Source of the DNA: Streptomyces narbonensis
Lineage (GTDB): Bacteria; Actinomycetota; Actinomycetes; Streptomycetales; Streptomycetaceae
NCBI RefSeq assembly: GCF_014649015.1
Contig: NZ_BMSF01000002.1
Location: 434,001 to 498,000, forward strand
Direction: 5' to 3'
Length of the DNA: 64,000 nt
The notes beneath the pieces are model-generated. The model was not told the origin of the DNA. It searched no databases and saw nothing but the letters and a program-made list of their open reading frames with translations. This document shows, one piece after another, positions 53,223 through 61,342 of the stretch. How positions within the stretch are numbered: position 1 is the stretch's first letter; every line of letters begins with the position of its first letter. Made by a program: the position numbers and the translations under genes.

Positions 53223-53721
53223 ACCGGATGCGCCTGACCATGGGCTGACTCTTCCCGTCCGTGAAGCTCTCCTGGCCGCCGGATGGCGGCCGGGCAGGTG
53301 CGTGGACATTGCGGATACGGTCGAACGTCTCACGCTCGCCGGATACGCGATCCATGAGAATTTCATCTCTTTCATGAGGGAATTCAGGGGTCTGGAAATT
53401 CAGCCGGCCTTGGCCGCCGGTCCGAATTTCATGAATGACGAACCCTACTGGGTCAGTCCGAATCGAGGAGTCCGCTATCTGGACGAGGCGCTCCTGCTGG
53501 AGTCCGTGTTCGGGGAGAATCACAACCCGGTGGGCTGGTGGCTGAGCAGTAGCCATGTGTTCATGGGAGCCAGCGGCAGAGTGCGGGCATACTTGGACGG
53601 GCTCGTCTGGGAGCTGGGCGAAACGCCCTATGAGGCGTTGGAATTCGCCGTGCGGCCCACTCGACCGCTGGTCTGCGCCTGGTCCTCTCCAGGTCGAAGG
53701 CCATGGCCCAAGCAGCCCTGA
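53212..53721 (+). CDS. SUKH-3 family immunity protein for the RHS toxin
   Basis: 169 residues. LLAAGWRPGRCVDIADTVERLTLAGYAIHE and FISFMREFRGLEI match the SUKH-3 superfamily, the commonest immunity fold beside deaminase and nuclease toxin tips. Start chosen: TTG at 53212, because a perfect SD (AAGAAGGGA, 53196-53204) is spaced 7 nt and the frame then overlaps the last 11 bp of the toxin gene, coupling translation; GTG at 53185 is an alternative without an SD. It should bind the deaminase tip and protect the producing cell. Ended by a hairpin 24 nt downstream. GC content is below its neighbours. Confidence 0.9.
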   Translation: MGPEPDAPDHGLTLPVREALLAAGWRPGRCVDIADTVERLTLAGYAIHENFISFMREFRGLEIQPALAAGPNFMNDEPYWVSPNRGVRYLDEALLLESVFGENHNPVGWWLSSSHVFMGASGRVRAYLDGLVWELGETPYEALEFAVRPTRPLVCAWSSPGRRPWPKQP

Positions 53722-53745
53722 GTCCTTCTACTCCTCGGTAGCGAG

Positions 53746-53778
53746 TGTCACCGGGCCGGTCATGCCGGCCCGGTGACA
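53746..53778 (+). terminator. stem-loop after the immunity gene
   Basis: TGTCACCGGGCCGG pairs with CCGGCCCGGTGACA over 14 bp around a 5-nt loop. Confidence 0.9.
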
Positions 53779-53790
53779 CGTCAAGCAGTA

Positions 53791-53826
53791 CGGGAGCCCC
53801 GACCGGGACATCGGTCGGGGCTCCCG
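53791..53826 (-). terminator. second back-to-back stem-loop
   Basis: CGGGAGCCCCGACCG pairs with CGGTCGGGGCTCCCG over 15 bp around a 6-nt loop; terminates the leftward gene at 53850-55040 and insulates it from the toxin cassette. Confidence 0.88.
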
Positions 53827-53849
53827 CCCTTTCGGCTGAGCAGCGGCAC

Positions 53850-55040
53850 TCAGGACGTGGTCGTCGCCTTGCGCAGCGCGCTGATGCAGGTGCCGATCGC
53901 CTCCTGGAGGGCTTCGAGGCGCTGGAGCATGTCGGCCTCGTAGATGTCCTCCTCCATCACCTCGTCCAGGGTCAGCTCCTCGAAGACCTTCGTCGCCTTC
54001 TGCAGGCTGTTGTAGAACTTGGTGCGCCGCTCCTGGACCCGCAGCGTCGGGTCCTCCTCGACGGCCCGGGCGACCAGGCCCTTCACCGCGTCGTACGCCT
54101 CACCGGCCCACTCGCCCGCCTCCTCGGAGTCGTCGAGCTCGTCGATGAGCGACAGGTGCCGCTCCGCCTCGGCGCGCAGCTCGGCGGGCGCCTCCACGGT
54201 CTGGCCGGCCGGGGTCTTGATCTGGCCGTTCTCGACGATCTGCCGCACGTACCCGATACGGTCCGCCGCCTTCGCCTCGCTCGCCACCGCCTTCTTCAGG
54301 TCGTCGGTGCGGGCGATCGCGCGGGCCATCTCCGTCTGGAGCGCCGGGTCCTCCTTCATTCGGTCGAGGAGCGCCCCGCGCGCCGCCTCGGCCGTTCCCG
54401 GGTCGGCGAGGATCGCGGCCCGCAGCGCCGTCGGGTTCTCGGCGACCTCCAGGGCCTTCGTCGGCCGGATGCCCTCCGCCTCGGCCGCGGCGGTGATCGC
54501 CTGGCCGCGCACGGAGGACGCGCTGCTGCGGGAGGTGTAGTACGAGAGCCAGACGTCCGCGTCGGGCAGCTCGACGTCCTCGCCGGGGACCAGAACCTCG
54601 AACTGCGGGACCAGGTCGTCGTCGGCCGCCATGTCCCAGGCCTTGTAGTAGCGCATGACCCGGTCGGGCGAGCATCCCGCGAGCGCGGCGAAGGCCTTCG
54701 CGGAGACCTTCGCGGCGGCCGTGCCCTCGGCGGGCTGGCCGCCGGGGCGCACGCTCCGCGCGACCTTGAGCGCGAAGGCCCAGCCGCCGGTGCGCGCGTA
54801 GATCCCGAAGTCCTGGGCGTCGCGGACGACGACGGGGTCGTGGCCCCGGTCGGCGTCCCGGCCGTCGTCCGAGTCGTCGTCCAGGTCGGCGTCGGTGGCG
54901 TCGTCCAGGTCGGCGTCCGTGGCGTCGTCCGGGACGTCCTCGCTGTGGACCTCCAGAGGCTCGGGAGCCGACGGCTCCCAGAACTCCGGCTCCTCGGCCA
55001 TGACGGGCGCGGTTTCGGACGGGGTGTAGGCGGTGGTCAC
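53850..55040 (-). CDS. hypothetical protein with Asp-rich region
   Basis: 396 residues, cytosolic. The N-terminal ~70 residues contain two perfect-in-protein 8-residue repeats (DATDADLD) encoded by a 24-bp DNA tandem (54876-54923). The middle (VSAKAFAALAGCSPDRVMRYYKAW, DDDLVP) could form a helix-turn-helix. The C-terminal half is heptad-like and probably helical (KLVEEDPTLR-style, ALQEAIGTCISALRKA). No known family could be named. GTG at 55040 has GGAG upstream. Terminated by the hairpin at 53791-53826. Confidence 0.72.
   Translation of the reverse strand: MTTAYTPSETAPVMAEEPEFWEPSAPEPLEVHSEDVPDDATDADLDDATDADLDDDSDDGRDADRGHDPVVVRDAQDFGIYARTGGWAFALKVARSVRPGGQPAEGTAAAKVSAKAFAALAGCSPDRVMRYYKAWDMAADDDLVPQFEVLVPGEDVELPDADVWLSYYTSRSSASSVRGQAITAAAEAEGIRPTKALEVAENPTALRAAILADPGTAEAARGALLDRMKEDPALQTEMARAIARTDDLKKAVASEAKAADRIGYVRQIVENGQIKTPAGQTVEAPAELRAEAERHLSLIDELDDSEEAGEWAGEAYDAVKGLVARAVEEDPTLRVQERRTKFYNSLQKATKVFEELTLDEVMEEDIYEADMLQRLEALQEAIGTCISALRKATTTS
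54876..54923. repeat. two 24-bp tandem repeats
   Basis: Units 54876-54899 and 54900-54923 differ at one base and encode the DATDADLD octapeptide pair of the hypothetical protein at 53850-55040. Confidence 0.88.
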
Positions 55041-55202
55041 CGAGGGCTCTCCGGAAGGTCGGGTACGACAACTGAGACAGCCTATACGCACCCGTTGACG
55101 ACGTTTCGCCCTATTCGGACATGCGATAAACGGCTGGCGGGACGGGCACCCAGGAGGGCAGCATGCTCCCATGACCTACGGAATCGAGCTCCACCCCGCG
55201 CG

Positions 55203-56975
55203 ATGAGCGCCCCGCACGAGCGCCCGACGCTCGCCCCCTCGCTGTACGCGTACGCCAAGGGCCTGTGCGACCGTGACCCCGACGGGCAGCCGCCCCAGGG
55301 CGGCCACCCCCTCCCTGACACGGCACGGACCCGGGGTCGCAGGCGTCCGGGTCTCCGCTACCACGAGGCTCTGGCCGCTGTCACCGATGCCCTGCTCCCG
55401 TTCCTCGACGCCCCCGACCCCGAACGGGCGGCCGCCGAGGTGGAACGCGCGCTCGCCACGACGGGCGTCGTCCGCGAGCAGGTCGTCTTCGCCGCTGCGG
55501 CGGCCGTCGAACGGCCCGACGAACCCGCCGCCCGCGCCCTTGTCCGATCGTTGGCCCGACACCTCGTCCGGACCGGTACGACCGCCCTCGGCGTATCCGC
55601 CGGGCTCGGGCTCCTGAGCCGGCTCGCGGAACCCGAGGACGTCCCGTACCTGCGTGTCCTCGGCCTGCTCGACGGTCTCGTCCACCCCGTCGACGCGGCC
55701 CTGGCCCCTCTGGACAGACCGGCCGCCGCCCTGGTGTGGCTGATCCACCGCACCCGGAGCGAGGAACTGAGCGGCCTCGTCGCCGCCCTGACCACCGGTG
55801 ATCGGGCGGCCGTGCCCGCCTTGCTCCTCGGGCTCCCCACGGATGCGCGGGGAATGGGTCCCGAGGTCGCCCGGCGGGTGACCGAGGCCGCCGACCTCGC
55901 CGCTCTCCTGCGGGCGGACCCGGACCGCCCCGAGCTCCTCGGGCGGGCCGTGCACCTCCTCGCCCGGATGACCAGCAGCCGGGACTACCACGCCGAGATC
56001 CTGCGGTACGGAGAAGCCGTCGACCTGTACGAGACGGTGGCCGCCCACGCCCACCGGCTGCCCCGGGACGTGGACCACCGGGCCAGGCTGCTCACCCTCG
56101 CCCTCGACCTGCACAGCGGCGCCTCGTACCTCCTTCCCTGGCCGCCCGGCCGACGGGAGGCGATCCACCGCACCCTCCTGGACACGGCGGCGTGGCACGG
56201 TGAGGCTCCGACCGACTCGGACGGACGGCGGCGCGCCGACTGGATCCGCCGTACGGCACGCCGGCTGCGCGCCGCTCCGTCGGATGCCCCCCGGTTCCGG
56301 ATCGAGGTGGCAGTCGCCGACCCCGGCGACCCGGACGTCGTCGAGACCCGCTTCCTGATCGACGGACGCCCCCTCGTGCCGGAGGCCTTCGGCCCCGGGC
56401 CGGGGGAGTCCCCCGAGCGGCTCCTCGACAGCGGGGCTCTGCGGGCCGGGCCCGAACCCCGCGAGGTGCGGCTCGCCGAGGCGTACTGCACCGAAGGGTG
56501 CTGCGGAGCCCTGTACGTGACCGTGCGCCGGGAGGGCGAGCACGTCGTGTGGAGCGACTGGCGGCGACCGGGCGGACCGGCCGGGCGGCCGGACCTCCCC
56601 GTGTACCGTTTCGACGCCGCCGCGTACGACGCCGAGATCGCCCGCGCCGAGCACGACCACGGCTGGACCTGGCCGGCCCGGCTCACCGCCCGGCTGATCA
56701 CGGCCGGACTGCGCGACCGACCGGACCTGCTCACCCGCTGGGGCCTCCGGCAGGGCTGGATCAGCACGGACTTCAGCGAACCGGACACCACCGTGGTCAC
56801 TTTCACCGGGCCGCCGCTCGGTGACCCCCGCCCCGGCCCGAACGGGGCGGAGCGTGAGTCCCGTCAGTTCCTGTGGCGGCTGCCCGACGACGGCACTCCG
56901 CCGGAGCGCCGAGCCGCCCGGGTGTTGCGCCGGCTGGTCGACGAGGATCCGAGGGCCTTGGCGGAAGGTTCGTAG
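55203..56975 (+). CDS. hypothetical protein, Streptomyces-type
   Basis: 590 residues, cytosolic. The first ~370 residues are Leu/Ala-rich repeats of helices (LARHLVRTGTTALGVSAGLGLL), the last ~200 residues a beta-rich part with a Cys cluster CTEGCCGALYVTVRREG and Trp/Asp motifs (HVVWSDWRRP, DHGWTWP). The Cys cluster could bind metal or form a disulfide but no family is recognised. ATG at 55203 lacks an obvious SD and the exact start is uncertain. Faces the convergent dppA-like operon 99 bp downstream. Confidence 0.7.
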   Translation: MSAPHERPTLAPSLYAYAKGLCDRDPDGQPPQGGHPLPDTARTRGRRRPGLRYHEALAAVTDALLPFLDAPDPERAAAEVERALATTGVVREQVVFAAAAAVERPDEPAARALVRSLARHLVRTGTTALGVSAGLGLLSRLAEPEDVPYLRVLGLLDGLVHPVDAALAPLDRPAAALVWLIHRTRSEELSGLVAALTTGDRAAVPALLLGLPTDARGMGPEVARRVTEAADLAALLRADPDRPELLGRAVHLLARMTSSRDYHAEILRYGEAVDLYETVAAHAHRLPRDVDHRARLLTLALDLHSGASYLLPWPPGRREAIHRTLLDTAAWHGEAPTDSDGRRRADWIRRTARRLRAAPSDAPRFRIEVAVADPGDPDVVETRFLIDGRPLVPEAFGPGPGESPERLLDSGALRAGPEPREVRLAEAYCTEGCCGALYVTVRREGEHVVWSDWRRPGGPAGRPDLPVYRFDAAAYDAEIARAEHDHGWTWPARLTARLITAGLRDRPDLLTRWGLRQGWISTDFSEPDTTVVTFTGPPLGDPRPGPNGAERESRQFLWRLPDDGTPPERRAARVLRRLVDEDPRALAEGS

Positions 56976-57025
56976 CAGCCGGTACCGCCGTCCCGGTGAC
57001 CGCCAGTGGTCCACTCCAACGGCGG

Positions 57026-57034
57026 TTATCCACA
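57026..57034 (+). other. perfect DnaA-box-like 9-mer
   Basis: TTATCCACA, the textbook DnaA box, occurs once 41 bp before the dppA-like start. It is isolated, so not an origin. Confidence 0.3.
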
Positions 57035-57074
57035 GGGGTGGTAGGGCCGCGGGGTGACGCGTACGGTGCCAGAC

Positions 57075-57908
57075 ATGAAGATCCTGATCAGTGCCGACAT
57101 GGAGGGCGCGACCGGTGTGACCTGGCCCGCCGACGTGCTGCCCGGTACCCCCCAGTGGGAGCGCTGCCGCTCGATGTTCACCTCCGACGTGAACGCGGCG
57201 GTGCTGGGCTTCTTCGACGGCGGCGCCGACGAGGTGTTGATCAACGAAGCGCATTCGAGCATGCGGAACCTGCTCCTGGAGCAGCTCGACGAGCGCGCCG
57301 AGATGCTCACCGGCCGGCACAAGTCGCTGTCGATGGTCGAGGGCGTGCAGCACGGCGACGTCGACGGCATCGCCTTCGTCGGCTACCACACGGGCGCGGG
57401 CTCCGAAGGAGTCCTCGCGCACACCTACCTCGCGAACTCGATCACGGGCGTCTGGCTGAACGGCGAGCGGGCCGGCGAGGGCCTGCTCAACGCCCACGTG
57501 GTCGCGGAGTACGGCGTCCCGGTCGTCCTCGTCACCGGCGACGACCTGACCTGCGAGGACGCCCTCGGCTACGCGCCGGAGGCCCGCAAGGTGGCCGTCA
57601 AGGACCATGTCTCGCGTTACGCGGCGGTGTGCCGCACTCCGGCCAGGACCGCCGCCGACATCAGAGCGGCCGCGAAGGACGCGACCGCGCTCGCCGTCCG
57701 GCACGAGCCGGTCCGCGGGGGACCGTTCACCGTGGAGCTGGAGTTCGACGCCGACCACCTGGGAGCCGCCGCCACGGTCGTTCCCGGCGTGGCGCGGAGC
57801 GGCGAGCGGCGCGTCTCCTACACGGGAGGGACGATGTACGAGGCAATTCGCACGTTCAAGGCGGTCACGACCATCGTCTCGGCCGCGGTGGAGGAGCAGT
57901 ATGGCTGA
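57075..57908 (+). CDS. M55 family D-aminopeptidase (DppA-like)
   Basis: 277 residues. The zinc motif DMEGATGV, NEAHSSMRN, GYHTGAG and the Glu/Thr core match DppA, a D-aminopeptidase that cleaves D-Ala-containing peptides such as those from peptidoglycan. TACGGT lies 7 nt upstream of the ATG without an SD, so likely leaderless. The ATGGCTGA overlap with the M20 gene (8 bp) couples translation. It opens a peptidase operon; see findings. Confidence 0.9.
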   Translation: MKILISADMEGATGVTWPADVLPGTPQWERCRSMFTSDVNAAVLGFFDGGADEVLINEAHSSMRNLLLEQLDERAEMLTGRHKSLSMVEGVQHGDVDGIAFVGYHTGAGSEGVLAHTYLANSITGVWLNGERAGEGLLNAHVVAEYGVPVVLVTGDDLTCEDALGYAPEARKVAVKDHVSRYAAVCRTPARTAADIRAAAKDATALAVRHEPVRGGPFTVELEFDADHLGAAATVVPGVARSGERRVSYTGGTMYEAIRTFKAVTTIVSAAVEEQYG

Positions 57909-59235
57909 GGAGGTCCGGGGCCCGGACACGACGGCGCTCGACGAGGTGGTCACCTTCACCTCCGAGCTCATCCGCATCGACACCACCAACCACGGCGACG
58001 GCGACTGCCGCGAGCGCCCCGCCGCCGAGTACGTCGCCGAGCGGCTCGCCGCCGCCGGCATCGAACCCACCCTCCTGGAGCGCACCCCGGGCCGCACCAA
58101 CGTCGTCGCGCGCATCCCCGGCACGGACCCCTCGGCCGACGCGCTCCTCGTCCACGGCCACCTCGACGTGGTCCCCGCCGACCCGGCCGAATGGACCGTG
58201 CACCCCTTCTCCGGGGAGGTCCGCGACGGAGTCGTGTGGGGGCGCGGCGCCGTCGACATGAAGAACATGGACGCGATGGTCCTGGCCGTCGTCCGCTCCT
58301 GGGCCCGCCAGGGCGTCCGGCCGCGCCGCGACATCGTCCTCGCGTACACCGCGGACGAGGAGGCCAGCGCCGAGGACGGCTCGGGCTTCCTGGCCGACCG
58401 GCACGCCGCGCTCTTCGACGGCTGTACGGAGGGCATCAGCGAGTCCGGGGCGTTCAGCTTCCACCCGCAGCCCGGTACGACCCTCTACCCGATCGCGGCG
58501 GGGGAGCGGGGCACCGCCTGGCTCAAGCTGACCGCCCACGGCCGGGCCGGCCACGGCTCCAAGGTGAACACGGCCAACGCGGTCACCCGCCTCGCCTCCG
58601 CCGTCGCCCGGATCGGCGCGCACACCTGGCCGGTCCGTCTCACCACCACCGTCCGCGCCGCCCTCGCGGAACTGGCCGAGCTGTACGGCATCGACGTCGA
58701 CACCCGCGCCGGCGACCTCGACGTCGACCTCCTCCTCGACAAGCTCGGACCCGCTGCCGCGCTCGTCGCGCCGACCGTCCGCAACAGCGCCAACCCGACG
58801 ATGCTGAAGGCCGGCTACAAGGTCAACGTCATCCCGGGCCAGGCCGTCGCGTACATCGACGGACGGACCCTGCCCGGCGGCGAGGAGGAGTTCGCCGCGA
58901 CCATGGACGAGCTCACCGGGCCCGACGTGGAGTGGGAGTACCAGCACCGAGAGGTGTCCCTCGAGGCCCCGGTCGACTCGCCGACCTTCGCGAAGCTCCG
59001 GGCCGCCGTCGAGCGCTTCGACCCGGCCGGACACGTCGTGCCGTTCACCATGTCCGGCGGCACCGACGCCAAGCAGTTCTCGCGCCTCGGCATCACCGGC
59101 TACGGCTTCTCGCCGCTCAAGCTGCCACCCGAGCTCGACTACGGGGCGCTCTTCCACGGCGTCGACGAACGCGTCCCGGTCGACGCCCTGCACTTCGGCG
59201 TCCGGGTGCTCGACCACTATCTGAAGACCGCGTAG
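57901..59235 (+). CDS. M20/M25/M40-type metallopeptidase
   Basis: 444 residues: HGHLDVVP and GRGAVDMKNM (first zinc site), ADEEASAEDG (catalytic Glu, second site) and the C-terminal FTMSGGTDAKQF. The fold includes the lid dimerisation domain (GERGTAWLKLTAHGRAGHGS). Such enzymes trim dipeptides or N-acyl amino acids. Start ATG 57901 has GGAGG upstream and overlaps dppA by 8 bp. Confidence 0.9.
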   Translation: MAEEVRGPDTTALDEVVTFTSELIRIDTTNHGDGDCRERPAAEYVAERLAAAGIEPTLLERTPGRTNVVARIPGTDPSADALLVHGHLDVVPADPAEWTVHPFSGEVRDGVVWGRGAVDMKNMDAMVLAVVRSWARQGVRPRRDIVLAYTADEEASAEDGSGFLADRHAALFDGCTEGISESGAFSFHPQPGTTLYPIAAGERGTAWLKLTAHGRAGHGSKVNTANAVTRLASAVARIGAHTWPVRLTTTVRAALAELAELYGIDVDTRAGDLDVDLLLDKLGPAAALVAPTVRNSANPTMLKAGYKVNVIPGQAVAYIDGRTLPGGEEEFAATMDELTGPDVEWEYQHREVSLEAPVDSPTFAKLRAAVERFDPAGHVVPFTMSGGTDAKQFSRLGITGYGFSPLKLPPELDYGALFHGVDERVPVDALHFGVRVLDHYLKTA

Positions 59236-59257
59236 GACCGTGACAGGGGGAGTCCAG

Positions 59258-61342
59258 ATGGCCACCACGGAGACGGGACAGACGACCACGGGGACGGGGC
59301 CGACGACCACGGAGCCGGGGCCGACGACCACGGGGACGGGGCACACGACCACGGCCGCCCACGGCGGCTGGCCGTCACCCGTCGACGCCGCGCTCACCGC
59401 CGCCCACGACGGACGGCCCGAGTACGTGGGAACCGTCGGCGACGAACTGTGGTGGACCGCGCCCCGCCCCGCCGAGGGAGGCAGGCGCGCCCTCGTCCGG
59501 CGGCGCGCCGACGGCACCGAGGAGAGCGTCCTCCCCGCCCCGTGGAACGTCCGCAGCCGCGTCGTCGAGTACGGCGGGCAACCCTGGGCCGCGACCGCGC
59601 GGCCCACCGGCGGACCCCTCGTGGTCTTCAGCCACTTTCCCGACCAGCGGCTGTACGCGTACGAGCCGGAGGCCGGAGCGGACTCCGCGCCGCGGCCGCT
59701 CACCCCCGTCTCCGGCGTCGGCGGCGGAGCGCGCTGGGTGGATCCGGTGATCCACGAGGACCGGGGCGAGGTGTGGGCCGTCCTGGAGGAGTTCACCGGG
59801 CCCGCACCGACCGACGTGCGCCGGGTCCTCGCCGCAGTGCCGGTGGACGGATCGGCCGCCGAGGACCGCGGTGCCGTGCGTGAACTCTCCGACGGGCGGC
59901 ACCGGTTCGTCACGGGACCCCGGCTCTCCCCGGACGGGCGCAGGGCGGCCTGGATCGCCTGGGACCACCCCCGCATGCCCTGGGACGGCACCGAGGTCCA
60001 GCTCGCCGAGGTCGCCCCCGACGGCACCTTCCGCGGGGCCAGGACCGTCGCCGGCGGGCCCGCCGAGTCGATCCCCCAGGTGACCTGGGACCCCGCCGGA
60101 CGGCTGATCTTCGCGAGCGACCGCACCGGCTGGTGGAACCTCTACCGGGCGGAACCCACCGCCGACGGGGGTCTCGACGAACCGGTCCCGCTCCACCCCC
60201 GCGACGAGGAGTTCGCCGGCCCGCTCTGGAAGATCGGGCTGACCTGGTTCACCCCCCTGGAGAACGGCCTGATCGCCGTCGTCCACGGCAAGGGCACCAC
60301 CGCCCTCGGGATACTCGACCCCGACAGCGGCACCCTCGTCGACGTCGCGGGACCCTGGACCGAATGGGCCGCCACCCTCGCCGCCCACGGCACCCGCGTC
60401 GTCGGGGTCGCCGCGGGACCCCGCAGCGCCTACGAGCTCGTCGAGCTCGACACCCGCACCGGCCGCACCCGGGTCGTCGGCGCCGCGCACACGGACGCCG
60501 TCGACCCCGCGTACTACCCCGAGCCGCAGGTCCGCACCTTCACCGGCCCGGGCGGGCGCGAGATCCACGCGCAGGTGTACCCGCCGCACCACCCCCGGTT
60601 CACCGGGCCCCCCGACGAACTGCCGCCCTACGTGATCTGGGCCCACGGCGGGCCCACCGGCCACGCCCCGCTCGTCCTCGACCTGGAGATCGCCTACTTC
60701 ACCTCGCGCGGCATCGGCGTCGCCGAGGTCAACTACGGCGGCTCGACCGGCTACGGCCGGGAGTACCGGGATCGGCTGCGCGAGCAGTGGGGAGTCGTCG
60801 ACGTCGAGGACTGCGCCGCCGTCGCCACGGCCCTCGCCGCCGAAGGCACCGCCGATCCCGCCCGGCTCGCGGTGCGCGGCGGCAGCGCGGGCGGCTGGAC
60901 GGCCGCCGCCTCCCTAGTCGGTACCGACGTGTACGCCTGCGGCACGATCATCTACCCCATCCTCGACCTGCGGGGCTGGGCCACCGACGAGACCCACGAC
61001 TTCGAGTCCCGGTACCTGGAGGGCCTCGTCGGCCCCCTCGACGAGGTCCCCGACCGCTACGCGGAACGCTCACCGATCGAGCACGTCGACCGGATCACGG
61101 CTCCCTTCCTGTTGCTCCAGGGACTCGACGACGTCATCTGCCCGCCCGTGCAGGCCGAGCGCTTCGTCGCCCGGATGGCCGGCCGTGGCGTCCCCCACAC
61201 CTACCTGGCCTTCGAGGGAGAGGGGCACGGCTTCCGCAGGGCCGACACGATGACCCGGGCCCTGGAAGCCGAACTCGCCCTGTACACCCGGACCTTCGGT
61301 GTCACCCGCACCGACGTCCCCGACCTGGACCTCCGCTCGTGA
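59258..61342 (+). CDS. S9 family prolyl oligopeptidase/acylaminoacyl peptidase-like
   Basis: 694 residues. After a Thr/Gly-rich N-tail built from ~3 heptapeptide repeats (TTTGTGP/TTTEPGP, encoded by 21-bp DNA units 59281-59354) come a beta-propeller (SPDGRRAAW, WDPAGRLIFASDR) and a C-terminal alpha/beta-hydrolase with Ser543 in GGSAGGW, Asp in LDDVICP and His in GEGHGF. No signal peptide is present. ATG at 59258 has GGGGGAG well spaced; GTG/ATG 6 codons upstream is less likely. Confidence 0.9.
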   Translation: MATTETGQTTTGTGPTTTEPGPTTTGTGHTTTAAHGGWPSPVDAALTAAHDGRPEYVGTVGDELWWTAPRPAEGGRRALVRRRADGTEESVLPAPWNVRSRVVEYGGQPWAATARPTGGPLVVFSHFPDQRLYAYEPEAGADSAPRPLTPVSGVGGGARWVDPVIHEDRGEVWAVLEEFTGPAPTDVRRVLAAVPVDGSAAEDRGAVRELSDGRHRFVTGPRLSPDGRRAAWIAWDHPRMPWDGTEVQLAEVAPDGTFRGARTVAGGPAESIPQVTWDPAGRLIFASDRTGWWNLYRAEPTADGGLDEPVPLHPRDEEFAGPLWKIGLTWFTPLENGLIAVVHGKGTTALGILDPDSGTLVDVAGPWTEWAATLAAHGTRVVGVAAGPRSAYELVELDTRTGRTRVVGAAHTDAVDPAYYPEPQVRTFTGPGGREIHAQVYPPHHPRFTGPPDELPPYVIWAHGGPTGHAPLVLDLEIAYFTSRGIGVAEVNYGGSTGYGREYRDRLREQWGVVDVEDCAAVATALAAEGTADPARLAVRGGSAGGWTAAASLVGTDVYACGTIIYPILDLRGWATDETHDFESRYLEGLVGPLDEVPDRYAERSPIEHVDRITAPFLLLQGLDDVICPPVQAERFVARMAGRGVPHTYLAFEGEGHGFRRADTMTRALEAELALYTRTFGVTRTDVPDLDLRS
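59281..59354. repeat. three 21-bp tandem repeats plus a partial unit
   Basis: Units at 59281-59301, 59302-59322, 59323-59343 and a partial copy, encoding the TTTGTGP-type N-terminal tail of the S9 peptidase. Confidence 0.88.

Noticed and set aside
53850..56975. Further toxin or immunity genes following the SUKH-3 gene.
   Set aside because: Both proteins lack toxin-tip or immunity-fold motifs and are separated by two back-to-back terminators and normal GC composition.
57026..57034. Replication origin signalled by a DnaA box.
   Set aside because: A single 9-mer without a cluster, AT-rich tract or dnaA/dnaN neighbours; chance is likely.
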